Shown: piece after piece, positions 43,720 through 53,825 of the stretch
Layout: each line of letters begins with the position of its first letter
How positions within the stretch are numbered: the stretch's first letter is position 1
Origin: Chloroflexota bacterium
GTDB taxonomy: Bacteria > Chloroflexota > UBA11872
DNA: 62,417 nt
NCBI GenBank assembly: GCA_028874175.1
Contig: JAPPLN010000014.1
Location: 1-62,417, forward strand
Direction of reading: 5' to 3'
Notes under the pieces: generated by a model
Seen by the model: the letters and a program-made list of their open reading frames with translations, nothing else
Told to the model about the DNA's origin: nothing
The model's database searches: none
Position numbers and translations under genes: made by a program

Positions 43720-44961
43720 CTAATAGCCAGTGAGCTCCACGCGCCGGATGGCCGACCGGTATTCCCAGCCGCTGCCGAGGACTTCAAGCCTGCGCAGGCG
43801 AACGGGGGCGGGACGGGTCTCCTGGAGCAAGGTGGGGTGATCGAAGGTAATCCACTCACCGGGAGGAATCTGGCGTCCGAGTTTGACGCTGAGGCCAGCG
43901 TCGTTTTGATGGTAGAAGCCGGTGGCCCAGATTTGCTCGCGACCCTCGGCGTCGAGGTAGGTGAGGCGCAGCATGAGGGGGTACTCGGTGCCGGCCGTGC
44001 CGCCGCCGGAGAGGGTCTGACGATCAGTACGAACGTCAGCACGCAGGCTCAGATTGACATAATCGCGAACATCACGATCCAACTCCTGAACCAGGCCGCT
44101 TTCGCCGTGGCGGTCGGTGGCGCCATCGGCGGTCTGGCGCTCGAACCAGACGCCGTCTGGCTGCGGGTTGACGGTGCCGGGGGTGCCGGCTTCGGTGACG
44201 ACGAAGGCGCTCCAGGCCGAGGCGTCGGCCAGGCGCTCAAGAAGAGGATCGCGTATCAGGTCGCGTTCTAGCGGGAGCGGTCCGGTGATGGTTTCGGCGG
44301 GGGTGAGAACCACGCGTCGCCCCGCGGGGGCTTCCAAGACGCGACTACCGAGCCAAACCAAGGCGGTGCCCTGCCGCACGCTCAGGTGCACGGTGCCGTC
44401 GGGTTCCATCTCAATCCGGTAAGTGCCTGTCCCAAGGTCCAGGCGGCCCTGGCCAGCCAGTAGGCTGATCCGCCGGTCGGGCGCGGCCGGGTGCAGCGCC
44501 ACGCCGATCTGGATGCGCCCCTGGAAGAGTCGCAGCACGCTGTCCTGCAGGGCGGGATTGAAACGCCCGTATTGCATGCGCTGCACGGCGAGTTCGGTGT
44601 CGTTGTAGAGGAGCACCGTGGAGCCCTCGCGGGTGCGCAGGAAGGCTCGCGATCGGTCGTCGGTCAGGAGGCGCGTGCCTTCGGCCAGATCGGCCCGGGA
44701 CGCCATGCCCTGCCAGGTGGCGGTGGCGGGGGGCTGGACGAGGACGGTACCTTCCAGCACAGTGGCCGAGATGGGGCGGGACTCGCTGACGCCGCTGAAC
44801 AGGGCGGCAACGCCGCGCGGTACATAGAGGATAGCGGCGGCCAGCAGGCCCACCGCGACGACCAACGAAACCCAGGCGAACGCCTGCATTCCACGGTGGC
44901 GCTCACGCGCGGGGGCGAGAATCCCGCGCGTGTGCGTTCGGGAGTTGGGGAGGCGCTGCAT
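43720..44961 (-). CDS. FecR-domain-like membrane protein of unknown function
   Basis: 413 residues from ATG 44961; a 45048 start would add 29 residues overlapping the acylphosphatase gene. A single transmembrane segment lies at about 27-50 (AFAWVSLVVAVGLLAAAILY). A FecR-like beta domain follows at about 60-240, with 'GTRLLTDDRSRAFLRTREGS', 'GRIQIGVALH' and 'LSVRQGTALVWLGSR'. The last 150 residues form a separate beta-rich, carbohydrate-binding-like domain ('DVRDYVNLSLRADVRT'). The arrangement suggests an extracytoplasmic protein anchored at its N-terminus. No sigma or TonB genes accompany it, so classical FecR signalling is unlikely. Its place between acyP and acpS is probably operon drift. 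Confidence 0.75.
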   Translation of the reverse strand: MQRLPNSRTHTRGILAPARERHRGMQAFAWVSLVVAVGLLAAAILYVPRGVAALFSGVSESRPISATVLEGTVLVQPPATATWQGMASRADLAEGTRLLTDDRSRAFLRTREGSTVLLYNDTELAVQRMQYGRFNPALQDSVLRLFQGRIQIGVALHPAAPDRRISLLAGQGRLDLGTGTYRIEMEPDGTVHLSVRQGTALVWLGSRVLEAPAGRRVVLTPAETITGPLPLERDLIRDPLLERLADASAWSAFVVTEAGTPGTVNPQPDGVWFERQTADGATDRHGESGLVQELDRDVRDYVNLSLRADVRTDRQTLSGGGTAGTEYPLMLRLTYLDAEGREQIWATGFYHQNDAGLSVKLGRQIPPGEWITFDHPTLLQETRPAPVRLRRLEVLGSGWEYRSAIRRVELTGY

Positions 44962-44971
44962 CACCTGGTCC

Positions 44972-45268
44972 CTAGGCGCGAATCGCGAACGCCGGCAGGT
45001 CGTCGGCGGGCGCTTCCCGCGCCACAGTAACCGACTCGACGATGGCAAGGGGTGGTCCAGCCTGTAACTCCTGGATGAGCGCGTCGAGCGCCGGGCGCGG
45101 GCCCTGCGCGATTACTTCCACGCGACGGCCACCCGGGAGGTTGCGGACATGGCCGCAGAGGTGGAGGCGTCGACCGACGCGAGCGACGAAGAAGCGGAAG
45201 CCAACGCCCTGCACGCGGCCGCGGATGGTTGCGCGGAGCCGTTGGGTGCAAGGGGCTTCGGGTTCCAC
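44972..45268 (-). CDS. acyP: Acylphosphatase
   Basis: A 98-residue enzyme hydrolysing acyl phosphates. Catalytic Arg sits in GRVQGVGFRFFVAR (family consensus GxVQGVxFR), and the catalytic Asn in 'HVRNLPGGRRVEVIAQG' (GxVxNxxDGxVE type). The start is GTG 45268, one base after the ruvB stop (TGACGTG), so it is translated with ruvB. Frames on this strand extending to 45991 are shadows of ruvB. Acyl phosphate is also the PlsY substrate, but a link is only speculative. Confidence 0.92.
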   Translation of the reverse strand: MEPEAPCTQRLRATIRGRVQGVGFRFFVARVGRRLHLCGHVRNLPGGRRVEVIAQGPRPALDALIQELQAGPPLAIVESVTVAREAPADDLPAFAIRA

Positions 45269-45269
45269 G

Positions 45270-46304
45270 TCAGAGCAGCGCGGCCTGTTCGGGCGCGGTG
45301 CGCGGGGGGGCGCGGTTGAGGTGTGTGTAGGCGAGGCGGGTGACGACGCGGCCGCGGGGGGTACGAGCGATGAAGCCGCCCTGGAGCAGGAAGGGTTCGT
45401 AGTAGGACTCGAGGGTGGGGACGTCTTCGGCCAGGGTCGCGGCGAGGGCCTGGAGCCCGGCGGGACCTCCGTTGAACGAGTCCATGAGGGTCGTAAGGAT
45501 GCGGCGGTCCATGGCGTCGAGGCCTTGGTGGTCGACGTCCATCTCGGCGAGAGCTTCGTCAGCCACCGCGTCGGTGATGGTGCCGTCGGCTTCGACTTCG
45601 GCGAAATCACGAACGCGCCGCAGCAGGCGGTTGCAGACGCGGGCGGTGCCGCGGGAACGGCGGGCGATAGCAAGCGCGCCGGCTTGGGTGATGGTGACGC
45701 CGAGGATGTCAGCAGAGCGTTTGACGATGCGGGCGCACTCCTCGGGGCTGTAGAACTCGAGGCGGTGGACCGCGCCGAAGCGATCGCGGAGCGCGGACGT
45801 AAGCGAGCCTGCGCTGGTGGTGGCGCCGATGACGGTGAAGTGCGGTAACGCCAGGCGATAGGTTCTGGCGCTGGCCTTGCCGGCGCCGACGACGATGTCC
45901 AGCGCGAAGTCTTCCATGGCGGGATAGAGGATTTCCTCGACGGTCTTTCCGAGGCGGTGGATTTCGTCGATGAAAAGGACCTCGGCCGCATCGAGGCTGC
46001 TGAGGGTGGAGGCGAGGTCGCCGGGTCGTTCGAGGGCGGGTCCGGAGGTCACGCGTAGGCGTCCTCCCATTTCGTTCGCCACGATGTGGGCGAGGGTGGT
46101 TTTCCCGAGACCAGGGGGGCCACCGAGGAGGATGTGATCGACGGGTTCGCCGCGCCGCTTGGCCGCCCGAATCATGAGCCGGAGCGCACGTTTGATGCTT
46201 TCCTGACCGATGAACTCGTCGTCGGAGAGGTCGCGGGGGCGGAGGGCGCGGTCAAGCGGCTGGTCGCCGGCGGCGGATTCGACGGCAACGACGCGCTCGG
46301 TCAT
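45270..46304 (-). CDS. ruvB: Holliday junction branch migration ATPase RuvB
   Basis: The AAA+ motor that drives branch migration with RuvA, 344 residues. Walker A is [16 protein letters not shown], Walker B is [10 protein letters not shown], sensor 1 is IGATTSAG, the Arg finger region is ALRDRFG, and the C-terminal winged helix follows ('[20 protein letters not shown]'). '[20 protein letters not shown]' is the standard opening. Its ATG overlaps the ruvA stop by four bases. There are no unusual features apart from a slightly long C-terminus. Confidence 0.97.
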   Translation of the reverse strand: MTERVVAVESAAGDQPLDRALRPRDLSDDEFIGQESIKRALRLMIRAAKRRGEPVDHILLGGPPGLGKTTLAHIVANEMGGRLRVTSGPALERPGDLASTLSSLDAAEVLFIDEIHRLGKTVEEILYPAMEDFALDIVVGAGKASARTYRLALPHFTVIGATTSAGSLTSALRDRFGAVHRLEFYSPEECARIVKRSADILGVTITQAGALAIARRSRGTARVCNRLLRRVRDFAEVEADGTITDAVADEALAEMDVDHQGLDAMDRRILTTLMDSFNGGPAGLQALAATLAEDVPTLESYYEPFLLQGGFIARTPRGRVVTRLAYTHLNRAPPRTAPEQAALL

Positions 46305-46891
46305 GCGGGCCGGCCTCGGGAGCCAAGATCACGCAGGGCACTGGCGATGCGGGCTTCGACGGACAGGGCTTCCCCGATGGTCTGGTTGAGGGCGATGGTG
46401 GCTTCGGTTCTGGTGTAGCCGAGGCCGAGGAGGGCTTCCAGAACTTCACGGGTGTTTTCGTCGTCGGCCGTCTCATCCGGCGGTTTGTCCTCGGGGACGA
46501 GCTTGCCGCGGAGCTCGAGGATGATGCGGTTGGCGGTTCGGGCGCCGATGCCGGAGACAACCTGGAATGGCTTGGGGTCTTCCTGGTCGAGAGCTTCGTA
46601 GATGCGACTGGCCGGATGGGTGGAAAGGACACGGACAGCCATACGCGGTCCGACGCCGTTGACGTTGAGGAGTGCCTTGAATACGCGCAGTTCCTCCGGG
46701 GTCTCGAATCCGGTGAGGAGCGCACCGTCGGAGGCCATGTGGAGAGAGGTGAAGAGATGGACGCTGGCGCCGGCATCAGTCAGCGCCCGATCCGGGACGA
46801 TGACTTCGAGTCCGATGCCGGTGCCCTCGGCCAGGACGACCAGGCTCTCCTCGCGGCGCTCGGTGACCTTGCCGTGCAGCTCGGCAATCAC
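46301..46891 (-). CDS. ruvA: Holliday junction binding protein RuvA
   Basis: Binds Holliday junctions as a tetramer and loads RuvB, 196 residues. Domain I is an OB-fold ([20 protein letters not shown]). Domain II holds two helix-hairpin-helix motifs: '[20 protein letters not shown]' and '[20 protein letters not shown]'. Domain III (about 150-196: '[20 protein letters not shown]') contacts RuvB. It overlaps ruvC upstream and ruvB downstream by four bases each, giving a tightly coupled ruvC-ruvA-ruvB set. Confidence 0.97.
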   Translation of the reverse strand: MIAELHGKVTERREESLVVLAEGTGIGLEVIVPDRALTDAGASVHLFTSLHMASDGALLTGFETPEELRVFKALLNVNGVGPRMAVRVLSTHPASRIYEALDQEDPKPFQVVSGIGARTANRIILELRGKLVPEDKPPDETADDENTREVLEALLGLGYTRTEATIALNQTIGEALSVEARIASALRDLGSRGRPA

Positions 46892-47388
46892 CGGACGCCG
46901 ACTTCGCGTTCGAGGGCGCGGGACTCGTACGAGTTGATGTGGCAGATGGCGACGGCGAGGGCGTCGGCGGCGTGGTCAGGTCGGGGCGGGCGTTTCAATT
47001 CGAGGAAGCGACGAACCATCTCCTGGACACTGTCCTTGTCGGCGCCACCGTAGCCGGTGACGGCGAGCTTGATCTCGGGCGGAGCATATTCTTCGACCGC
47101 AACGCCGTGGTCGGCGGCGACCAAATGGGCAACGCCGATGGCGTGCGAGACGTCAACCGCGGAGGTGAGACGACGGGCATAGCCGAGACGCTCGATGGCG
47201 ACGTCGGTAACGGCATAGCGTTCGAAGAGCCCCTGCAGGCCGTCGCGGATTCTCGCCAGGCGGGCTCCCAGCGGCTGGCCTGCCGGGGTCGTGAGACAGC
47301 CGTGGGTCACGTGGTGCGTACTGCGGGCGCCTTCCACCAAACCGAAGCCAAAGCGGGCGGTGCCGGGATCAATGCCGAGCGTGAGCAC
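46888..47388 (-). CDS. ruvC: Crossover junction endodeoxyribonuclease RuvC
   Basis: Resolves Holliday junctions, 166 residues, starting at GTG 47388. Active-site residues are Asp7 (LGIDPGT), Glu66 (AIERLG), and, in PDHAADALA, His139 and Asp142. Escherichia coli has Asp at the third position, while Thermus thermophilus RuvC uses His there, so the His variant should be functional. It is the first of the ruvCAB set and lies 98 bases downstream of yebC, the order seen in many bacteria. Confidence 0.95.
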   Translation of the reverse strand: MLTLGIDPGTARFGFGLVEGARSTHHVTHGCLTTPAGQPLGARLARIRDGLQGLFERYAVTDVAIERLGYARRLTSAVDVSHAIGVAHLVAADHGVAVEEYAPPEIKLAVTGYGGADKDSVQEMVRRFLELKRPPRPDHAADALAVAICHINSYESRALEREVGVR

Positions 47389-47486
47389 GTGTAGGGTCCT
47401 TTTGCCGGGCCAGCCGCACAGCCGCCCGGCATTCGTGTCTTCGGCGTTGGTCTGGTCGCGGTACGGGGGAGGTCAACCGGCCGCGC

Positions 47487-48239
47487 TCAGGCACCGATTC
47501 GCTCGAGCAGCGAATCGCTGAGTTCCAGGTTGGTGTGGACGCGGCGGACGTCGTCCAGATCCTCGATGGAATCGATCATGGCCAGCACGCGCGCGGCCCG
47601 GTTGTCCTCGAGCGTCATGGGGGTGGTGGGGGCCTTGGTGAGTTCGGCCGAAGTGATTTCGGCGCCTTCGGCGGCCAGTTCGGTCTTGACCCGAGCCAGA
47701 TCGGTGGCGTCGGTGTAGACGAAGACAGATTCGTCGGTGTGTTCGACATCGATGGCGCCAAGGTCGATCGCGACGAGTTCGAGGTCTTCGGGGTCATGAC
47801 CGTCGAGACGGATTTCGATAGCTCCACGCGTCTCAAACTGCCAGGCGACGGCGCCGCTGGCCGCCAGCGTGCCACCAAGCCGGTTGAGCGCATTGCGTAC
47901 CTCGGCGACGGAGCGGTTGCGATTGTCGGTGACGACTTCGATCAGCAGCCCTGCGCCATCCACGGCGTAACCCTCGTACAGCAGTTCCTGGAGCCGTTCG
48001 CCGTCAGAGCCGCCCCCGACGCCGCGCTGAATGGCCCGCGCGATGTTGTTCTTGGGCATGTTGGCGGCCTTGGCCTTGGCGATGGCCTGCTCGAGTCGAA
48101 AGTTGCCGACCGGGTCCGGGCCGCCCTGCTGGGCGGCAATGGTGAGTTCGCGCCCAAGCTTTGTGAAGAGCTGGCCGCGCTTGGCGTCGGTGACGGCCTT
48201 TTGGCGCTTGATCTGCGCCCACTTGGAATGGCCAGCCAT
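47487..48239 (-). CDS. yebC: YebC/PmpR family translation or transcription factor
   Basis: 250 residues from ATG 48239, starting with the family hallmark MAGHSKWAQIKRQKAVTDAK. 'NMPKNNIARAIQRGVGG' and 'YEGYAVDGAGLLIEVVTDNR' are the conserved domain 1-2 blocks, and 'TPMTLEDNRAARVLAMIDSI' the C-terminal block. Family members have been described as transcription regulators and, more recently, as factors that help ribosomes through proline-rich stretches. An upstream start at 48323 is unsupported. It precedes ruvC, a conserved neighbourhood. Confidence 0.96.
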   Translation of the reverse strand: MAGHSKWAQIKRQKAVTDAKRGQLFTKLGRELTIAAQQGGPDPVGNFRLEQAIAKAKAANMPKNNIARAIQRGVGGGSDGERLQELLYEGYAVDGAGLLIEVVTDNRNRSVAEVRNALNRLGGTLAASGAVAWQFETRGAIEIRLDGHDPEDLELVAIDLGAIDVEHTDESVFVYTDATDLARVKTELAAEGAEITSAELTKAPTTPMTLEDNRAARVLAMIDSIEDLDDVRRVHTNLELSDSLLERIGA

Positions 48240-48677
48240 CAGGTTCGGGACATCGTGCGCATACTTGTTTCGCGAGTATAGGACAGGGGGCTGGGGCGGC
48301 TGTTTCCGGCGAGAGTTCGACACAGGGGTCGGCCCTCTGGGTGGAGGATGAGGGCGAGACGGACACTTCGCCGATACGGCGGATGCGCCGACTGCAATTC
48401 GAAGATCGCCTTGCAGATGTTTTGGAGGGTAACCACCTGCGCCACACGTTCACGTGGGGAAGGAACCCCAACCAGGGCGTCCCGCGGGGAACGCCGGTGC
48501 GCGTTCGGTTCGCTATGCGCGCCTGCAAGCTCTTCGCGTTTCAGTTCGCCACCTGAATCCCGGGCGGGACCGGGGTGTCGAGGACGCTGTAGTCGGGACG
48601 CCCTGTCCCGCTGCCGGGAGCCACGGACACTGAGCCTCGGCAGCCGGCGCAGGTCGCGACTCAAGGCGGCCGCCTCT

Positions 48678-48824
48678 TCAACCTGCATCCCGCTGCCGCA
48701 AGACGGCCATTACCTCTTGCTCAGTCACGCGCTGGGTCGTGCGTCCTGTTTCAATGGCTCGGGCGAGGGCGGCGTCTTCCTTCTCCTCGCTCGCATGGAC
48801 TTGCTTGTCCACGGTCACCGACAC
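48678..48824 (-). pseudogene. Antitoxin-like small protein, probably 5'-truncated
   Basis: From GTG 48824 a 48-residue frame reads VSVTVDKQVHASEEKEDAAL, continuing ALARAIETGRTTQRVTEQEV to TGA 48678-48680. The same frame continues upstream (LGLEEGAEV) to the transposase-tail stop, suggesting the end of an AbrB-like hairpin followed by the Glu/Arg-rich tail common in small antitoxins. No toxin gene is recognisable downstream; the frame overlapping its stop at 48688 lacks a family pattern. The rest of 48240-48677 shows nothing I can support. Confidence 0.3.
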
Positions 48825-48844
48825 TTCGGCACCTTCTTCGAGGC

Positions 48845-49030
48845 CTAGCTGTGATTCCCACGAGCCTTGTTGACAAGGACCGGCATCGGCGGTGAGCCAT
48901 CCAGCGCGGTGTGGGGCCGGTGTTGATTGTAGGCGGCGACCCAGGCCGGCAAGCTCTGCAGGCGGCGTGGGTCGGCAGCCGTTTTCGGAGTGAGTCGTGC
49001 CTCGACATGGTCCTGATAGCATCGCGGGAG
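48845..49030 (-). mobile_element. Fragment of an IS481/IS3-type transposase (C-terminal tail)
   Basis: A minus-strand frame ending at TAG 48845-48847 reads DPRRLQSLPAWVAAYNQHRP followed by HTALDGSPPMPVLVNKARG. The W-x-x-x-YN-x-HRPHxALxGxPP pattern is the end of the integrase-core domain of IS481-like transposases. The preceding residues KTAADPRRL fit the usual S/N-A-E-R-x-x-A-L helix. No DDE residues, terminal inverted repeats or upstream half are visible, so this is a remnant about 60 codons long. It borders the truncated antitoxin-like frame and the start region of the next plus-strand gene. Confidence 0.7.
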
Positions 49031-49058
49031 GCCACCGGCAGACGTTGGGAGCAGACTC

Positions 49059-49544
49059 TTGGACGCGTCTGAGCTGACTCGGTATGCGAGCGTGGTGCTG
49101 GCCGCGTTGTTTGTTGGGGCGATGGTGAGCGGGGCAATCAATCCGTGGGCGCGGCCGCGGCCGGGGCGCGAGGTGATGCAGCTGCGGACCTCGTTTCGGG
49201 CGCGCATCCTGCTGTATCGCTGGTATCTGCTGCCGATTCTCGGGATTTTCCTGGGAGTGCGGCTGCTGCCGGGGACGTGGACGACGGAGGGCGCCGACGT
49301 CGTTTCGCTGCTGCTGGTGGCGGGGTGGCTGCTGTTCCCCGTCAGCTACTACTTCACAGATCAGGGCGTCGGGCTGCACACGGGTCGCTTCTGGACCTGG
49401 GATAACTTTGACAGCTATCGGCGCGCGGGCGGTGTGGTGCAGTTGCGCGGTTCCGAGGGCGGAAACGTGTCGCTGTTTCTCAACCACCCACAGCAGCAGG
49501 CGATCTTGCCGCTGCTGCGCCGAAAGATTTCGCAGCGGCGGTAA
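49059..49544 (+). CDS. Small membrane protein of unknown function
   Basis: 161 residues starting at TTG 49059, with GGGAG (49048-49052) as ribosome site. Hydrophobic segments lie at about 10-30, 50-68 and 80-100. The C-terminal 60 residues are soluble ('GVVQLRGSEGGNVSLFLNHP') and look like a short PH-like or DUF5673-type beta domain, a common design of small membrane proteins. The function is unknown. It converges on gnd, whose stop is 12 bases away. The promoter region overlaps the transposase fragment. Confidence 0.65.
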   Translation: MDASELTRYASVVLAALFVGAMVSGAINPWARPRPGREVMQLRTSFRARILLYRWYLLPILGIFLGVRLLPGTWTTEGADVVSLLLVAGWLLFPVSYYFTDQGVGLHTGRFWTWDNFDSYRRAGGVVQLRGSEGGNVSLFLNHPQQQAILPLLRRKISQRR

Positions 49545-49556
49545 GTCAGACGCTTC

Positions 49557-50993
<1,437 letters not shown>

Positions 50994-51076
50994 GGCAGGC
51001 TCCGAGAAAAGCGGCGGCCTATTCTGGCGCATTCGACCGGGGGCGCGGTGGCTTTGGCAAGATTGACGACGACACC

Positions 51077-51697
51077 ATGAGCACTGCCGAACCATCTGCC
51101 GCCCAGGCCCGACGCGCGCGTCGGCGCGCCGCCCGCGAGGAACGCCAGCGGGCCGCGCGCACGATGCGGCGACTGCGGCTAGCCGGATTGACGGTGCTCG
51201 GGGCCGGCGTGGTTGCGGCGCTGGCGGTGCTGGTGATGGCGCTTGGGCGCGGGCCGGAGACCGACGCGCCGCAGCGCCTCCGAATCGAGAACGAGGGGCG
51301 CCAGCACGTGGCCGAAGGCAGCGTGGTCGAGTACAAGGCCGACCCGCCGGCGTCAGGCGACCACTATCCGGTGTGGTCTCGCTATGGCGTGTTCGCGGAG
51401 CCCGTGAACCCCGGCTACTGGGTCCACAACCTGGAGCACGGCGCGATCGTGCTGCTGTATACCTGCACGAACGACTGCGAGCAGGTGAGGGCCGACATCA
51501 ATGGGGTCTATGCGTCGCTGCCTGAAGGTGTGTTCGGCGAGGTGAAGCTGCTAGCCACGCCGTATGACGGGGACTTCGGCTCGCGCTTCATGCTGATCGC
51601 ATGGAACTGGCAGGAGCCGTTCGACGAGTTCGACGCCGGGCGGATCGAACGGTTCTACCGGGAGTTCCTGGACCGCGGCCCGGAGCGCTCGCCGTGA
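51077..51697 (+). CDS. DUF3105 domain membrane-anchored protein
   Basis: 206 residues. A very basic N-terminus (many Arg) is followed by one transmembrane segment at about 35-57 and an extracytoplasmic DUF3105 domain: 'KADPPASGDHYPVWSRYGVF', 'YWVHNLEHGAIVLLYTC' with the conserved HNLEHG, and 'LLATPYDG'. The biochemical role is unknown; the conserved His/Glu suggest metal binding. A Cys pair (CTNDC) is present. It is divergent from gnd with an 83-base gap. The family is frequent in Actinobacteria and Chloroflexota. Confidence 0.9.
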   Translation: MSTAEPSAAQARRARRRAAREERQRAARTMRRLRLAGLTVLGAGVVAALAVLVMALGRGPETDAPQRLRIENEGRQHVAEGSVVEYKADPPASGDHYPVWSRYGVFAEPVNPGYWVHNLEHGAIVLLYTCTNDCEQVRADINGVYASLPEGVFGEVKLLATPYDGDFGSRFMLIAWNWQEPFDEFDAGRIERFYREFLDRGPERSP

Positions 51698-51790
51698 GCT
51701 GCATCGGACAATTGATTGGAAGCAACCGGCAGCTATGGCCTAAGGTGGGTGGAACGGTCGCCGCCACAGACGCGTTCGGAGCGCTCCTGG

Positions 51791-52177
51791 ATGATTGAAC
51801 GAGAACCTTTCATTATTCGCAATGGTCTGCGCATCTTCAGCGTGTTTGTGGCTGTGGGGATGGTTGCGTTGATCGTGATTGGCATCCGATTTCAGATTGA
51901 GAACGCTGAGCATGCGAACGAGATTAAGCGGTTTGAGACGCGCGTTCCGAACGCGATTGAACTCAGGGCCGGGTGCGACTTCTTTGGGGGGCAGTACCTC
52001 GGCATGCCCGTGGTGGCGCCAGGCAGTGGGGCTCCCGGGCTGCTGGAGGTGTGCAATCTGGCCGGGACCGCGCAGGCGGGCTGGCAGTGTGAGCACTTCG
52101 ACGGCGCGTATAGCCGCGGCTCGTGCAGCGTGGATGTGGGGGCGACGCTGCAGGCCATGCCGCGGGTACCCGGGTAG
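51791..52177 (+). CDS. Small single-pass membrane protein, unknown
   Basis: 128 residues from ATG 51791. A transmembrane segment spans about 14-33 (LRIFSVFVAVGMVALIVIGI). The extracytoplasmic part has four Cys (in AGCDFFG, EVCNLAG, WQCEHFD, GSCSVDV), likely two disulfides. Upstream in-frame codons to 51716 lack a recognisable start context. Not recognised as a known family. It follows the DUF3105 gene by 93 bases on the same strand, and both are single-pass extracytoplasmic proteins, which may hint at a shared role. Confidence 0.55.
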   Translation: MIEREPFIIRNGLRIFSVFVAVGMVALIVIGIRFQIENAEHANEIKRFETRVPNAIELRAGCDFFGGQYLGMPVVAPGSGAPGLLEVCNLAGTAQAGWQCEHFDGAYSRGSCSVDVGATLQAMPRVPG

Positions 52178-52292
52178 GGTTGGCGCGCGCGGGAGCCTGA
52201 ACTGACGGTCGGCTGCGGGCTCTGGCTAGCTTGACACCCCAGCCGCTTGAGGCGCGCACAATTGGCAGCCGGTCGCGCGTTCTGGAGTTGTC

Positions 52293-53057
52293 ATGCACCC
52301 ACTGGATTACAGCCGTTCCTATCTGCGCTGGACAACAGCCCCGACGACATCCGATGTCCGAACGCCCGGGCACATGCCCTACGGGAACAGCGTGCGCATC
52401 CTGCTGGACGCGCGAGCGCGACTGGTCGATTCGGCCAGCGGGACGGACGAGGAGTTCTACCTGATCGCGCCGTGCCGCACGGAGTGGATGTATCGGGACG
52501 ATTCCTGCATCCAGCAGCCGGGCGGCGAATACCGGCTGGCCTGGGCGCAGCGCAAGGACCGGGCCCTGCGCTTCAGCCGCGACCTGACCGATCCGGATCC
52601 GCGGCCGCAGCCGGTGCTGATCGACGAGCGGTATCTCGAACTTGACTACGCGCTTTCTCCGCTGCCGAATCCGCGTTCAGCCAGCGATAGCGCGGCGCTG
52701 GTGGCGGCCGCGGAGTCGCTGGATCAGGTCGTGATCCAGACGGAGATCGAGAACGCAAGCGGCATGCGGCGGGCGGTGCTGGAATACCCCGTGAAGACGT
52801 TCAACTATCACCCGGACCGCGTGCTGTTCCAGATGGACACCGGTCCGATGCTCTGGGCCGACCTGGCTTCGTCGGAGGCTGATCCGATGTGCTGGCTGCG
52901 GCTGGCGCATACGGTGTTCAACCGCTTCGACCGGGCGGAGTTCGTGCTACGAGGGCCGACGCCGTACGTCGTCGATGGCGAGCCCGTGGGGCAGGTGGAG
53001 GACTACCAGCAGGTGGTGGCGCAGCCGGCGCGGCATTCGTTCTTCGTGGCGGGCTGA
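52293..53057 (+). CDS. Soluble protein of unknown function
   Basis: 254 residues starting at ATG 52293 with no signal or membrane segment. It has features of a beta-rich fold with internal symmetry: 'VRILLDARARLVDSASGTDE', 'EFYLIAPCRTEWMYRD', 'AVLEYPVKTFNYHPDRVLFQ'. I recognise no family motif. It is followed 9 bases later by the phosphorylase-like gene, so the two form an operon. The dense acidic and aromatic composition and normal codon use show it is a real gene. Confidence 0.7.
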   Translation: MHPLDYSRSYLRWTTAPTTSDVRTPGHMPYGNSVRILLDARARLVDSASGTDEEFYLIAPCRTEWMYRDDSCIQQPGGEYRLAWAQRKDRALRFSRDLTDPDPRPQPVLIDERYLELDYALSPLPNPRSASDSAALVAAAESLDQVVIQTEIENASGMRRAVLEYPVKTFNYHPDRVLFQMDTGPMLWADLASSEADPMCWLRLAHTVFNRFDRAEFVLRGPTPYVVDGEPVGQVEDYQQVVAQPARHSFFVAG

Positions 53058-53066
53058 CCGCGGGCG

Positions 53067-53825
53067 ATGAGACCGGTTGGCGCTTCGGAGCCGGTGCTGG
53101 GGGTGCTGGCGGCAACCAGATCCGAACTGAACGCGTTCGTGGGCGAGGCCGAGGCGGGCCTGTCCGTGCCCGAAATCGCTGGCGCTCGCCACTATCGCTA
53201 TGGCGAGGTCGAAGCAATCGGTGTGGTTACCGGCCAGGGGGCGCAGCGGTGTTCAGTTGCGGTGGCGCGCGCATTGGAGAGCCGGTCGTTTGCGGCATTT
53301 CTGATGGTGGGCGTGGCCGGTGGTACGCAGCCCGGGCAGGCGCCCGGCGATCTGCTGGTGGCCAGCGGGGCCGGGCCGCTATTTGCCGACCCGACGCCGG
53401 CAGCGCCGGACCTGGCGACGTGTATCGCAAGCGAGTTGGAGGCAGCCGAGACGTCGGTGCACATTGGTCCCTTGGCGGCCGTGGATCGGCTCGCCGGGCC
53501 CGGCGAGAAGGGCCGGCTGGGCGAGGCGGGATTTGTTGGGGTGGACATGGAAACGCACGCGCTGCTGGCGGGCGCACGGCGGGCTGGGGTTCCAGCCGCT
53601 GGTCTGCGAGTTGTGCTGGATCCCCTGGATCGCGGGATTCCACGCAGCGTGGCCGCGCTGGCGGCGGCGCAGGGCGGGCGGCTGTGGCCGGACATCCTGG
53701 GACTGGCGCGCTGGCCGGTCGAGGTGCGCGCGATCGTGCGGTTCATGCGTGACATGGGCACGGCGCTCGGGGCGCTGAGGGCCGTCGGGAAGGTGACGGT
53801 GCAGGCTGTTCGCGAGGCGAGTTGA
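53067..53825 (+). CDS. Nucleoside phosphorylase-like protein
   Basis: 252 residues of the PNP/UDP phosphorylase superfamily. Visible are VLAATRSELNAF (usual GIVxAxxxE start), GVVTGQGAQRCSVAVARAL (GxG phosphate loop), VGVAGGTQPGQAPGDLLVAS (usual GxAGGLxxxxxxGDLV) and 'GVDMETHALLAGARRAGVPA', containing the conserved VDMET/E purine-sugar site. The overall pattern resembles hopanoid-associated phosphorylases (HpnG-type) and MTA/SAH nucleosidases. No hopanoid genes are nearby, so the substrate is open. It is in an operon with the unknown gene before it. Confidence 0.8.
   Translation: MRPVGASEPVLGVLAATRSELNAFVGEAEAGLSVPEIAGARHYRYGEVEAIGVVTGQGAQRCSVAVARALESRSFAAFLMVGVAGGTQPGQAPGDLLVASGAGPLFADPTPAAPDLATCIASELEAAETSVHIGPLAAVDRLAGPGEKGRLGEAGFVGVDMETHALLAGARRAGVPAAGLRVVLDPLDRGIPRSVAALAAAQGGRLWPDILGLARWPVEVRAIVRFMRDMGTALGALRAVGKVTVQAVREAS

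Noticed and set aside
48239-48688. Minus-strand frame downstream of the antitoxin-like fragment as a toxin gene
   Set aside because: It overlaps the fragment's stop in a suggestive way, but the 149-codon product is Arg/Pro-rich, lacks any toxin motif and runs into the yebC start region.
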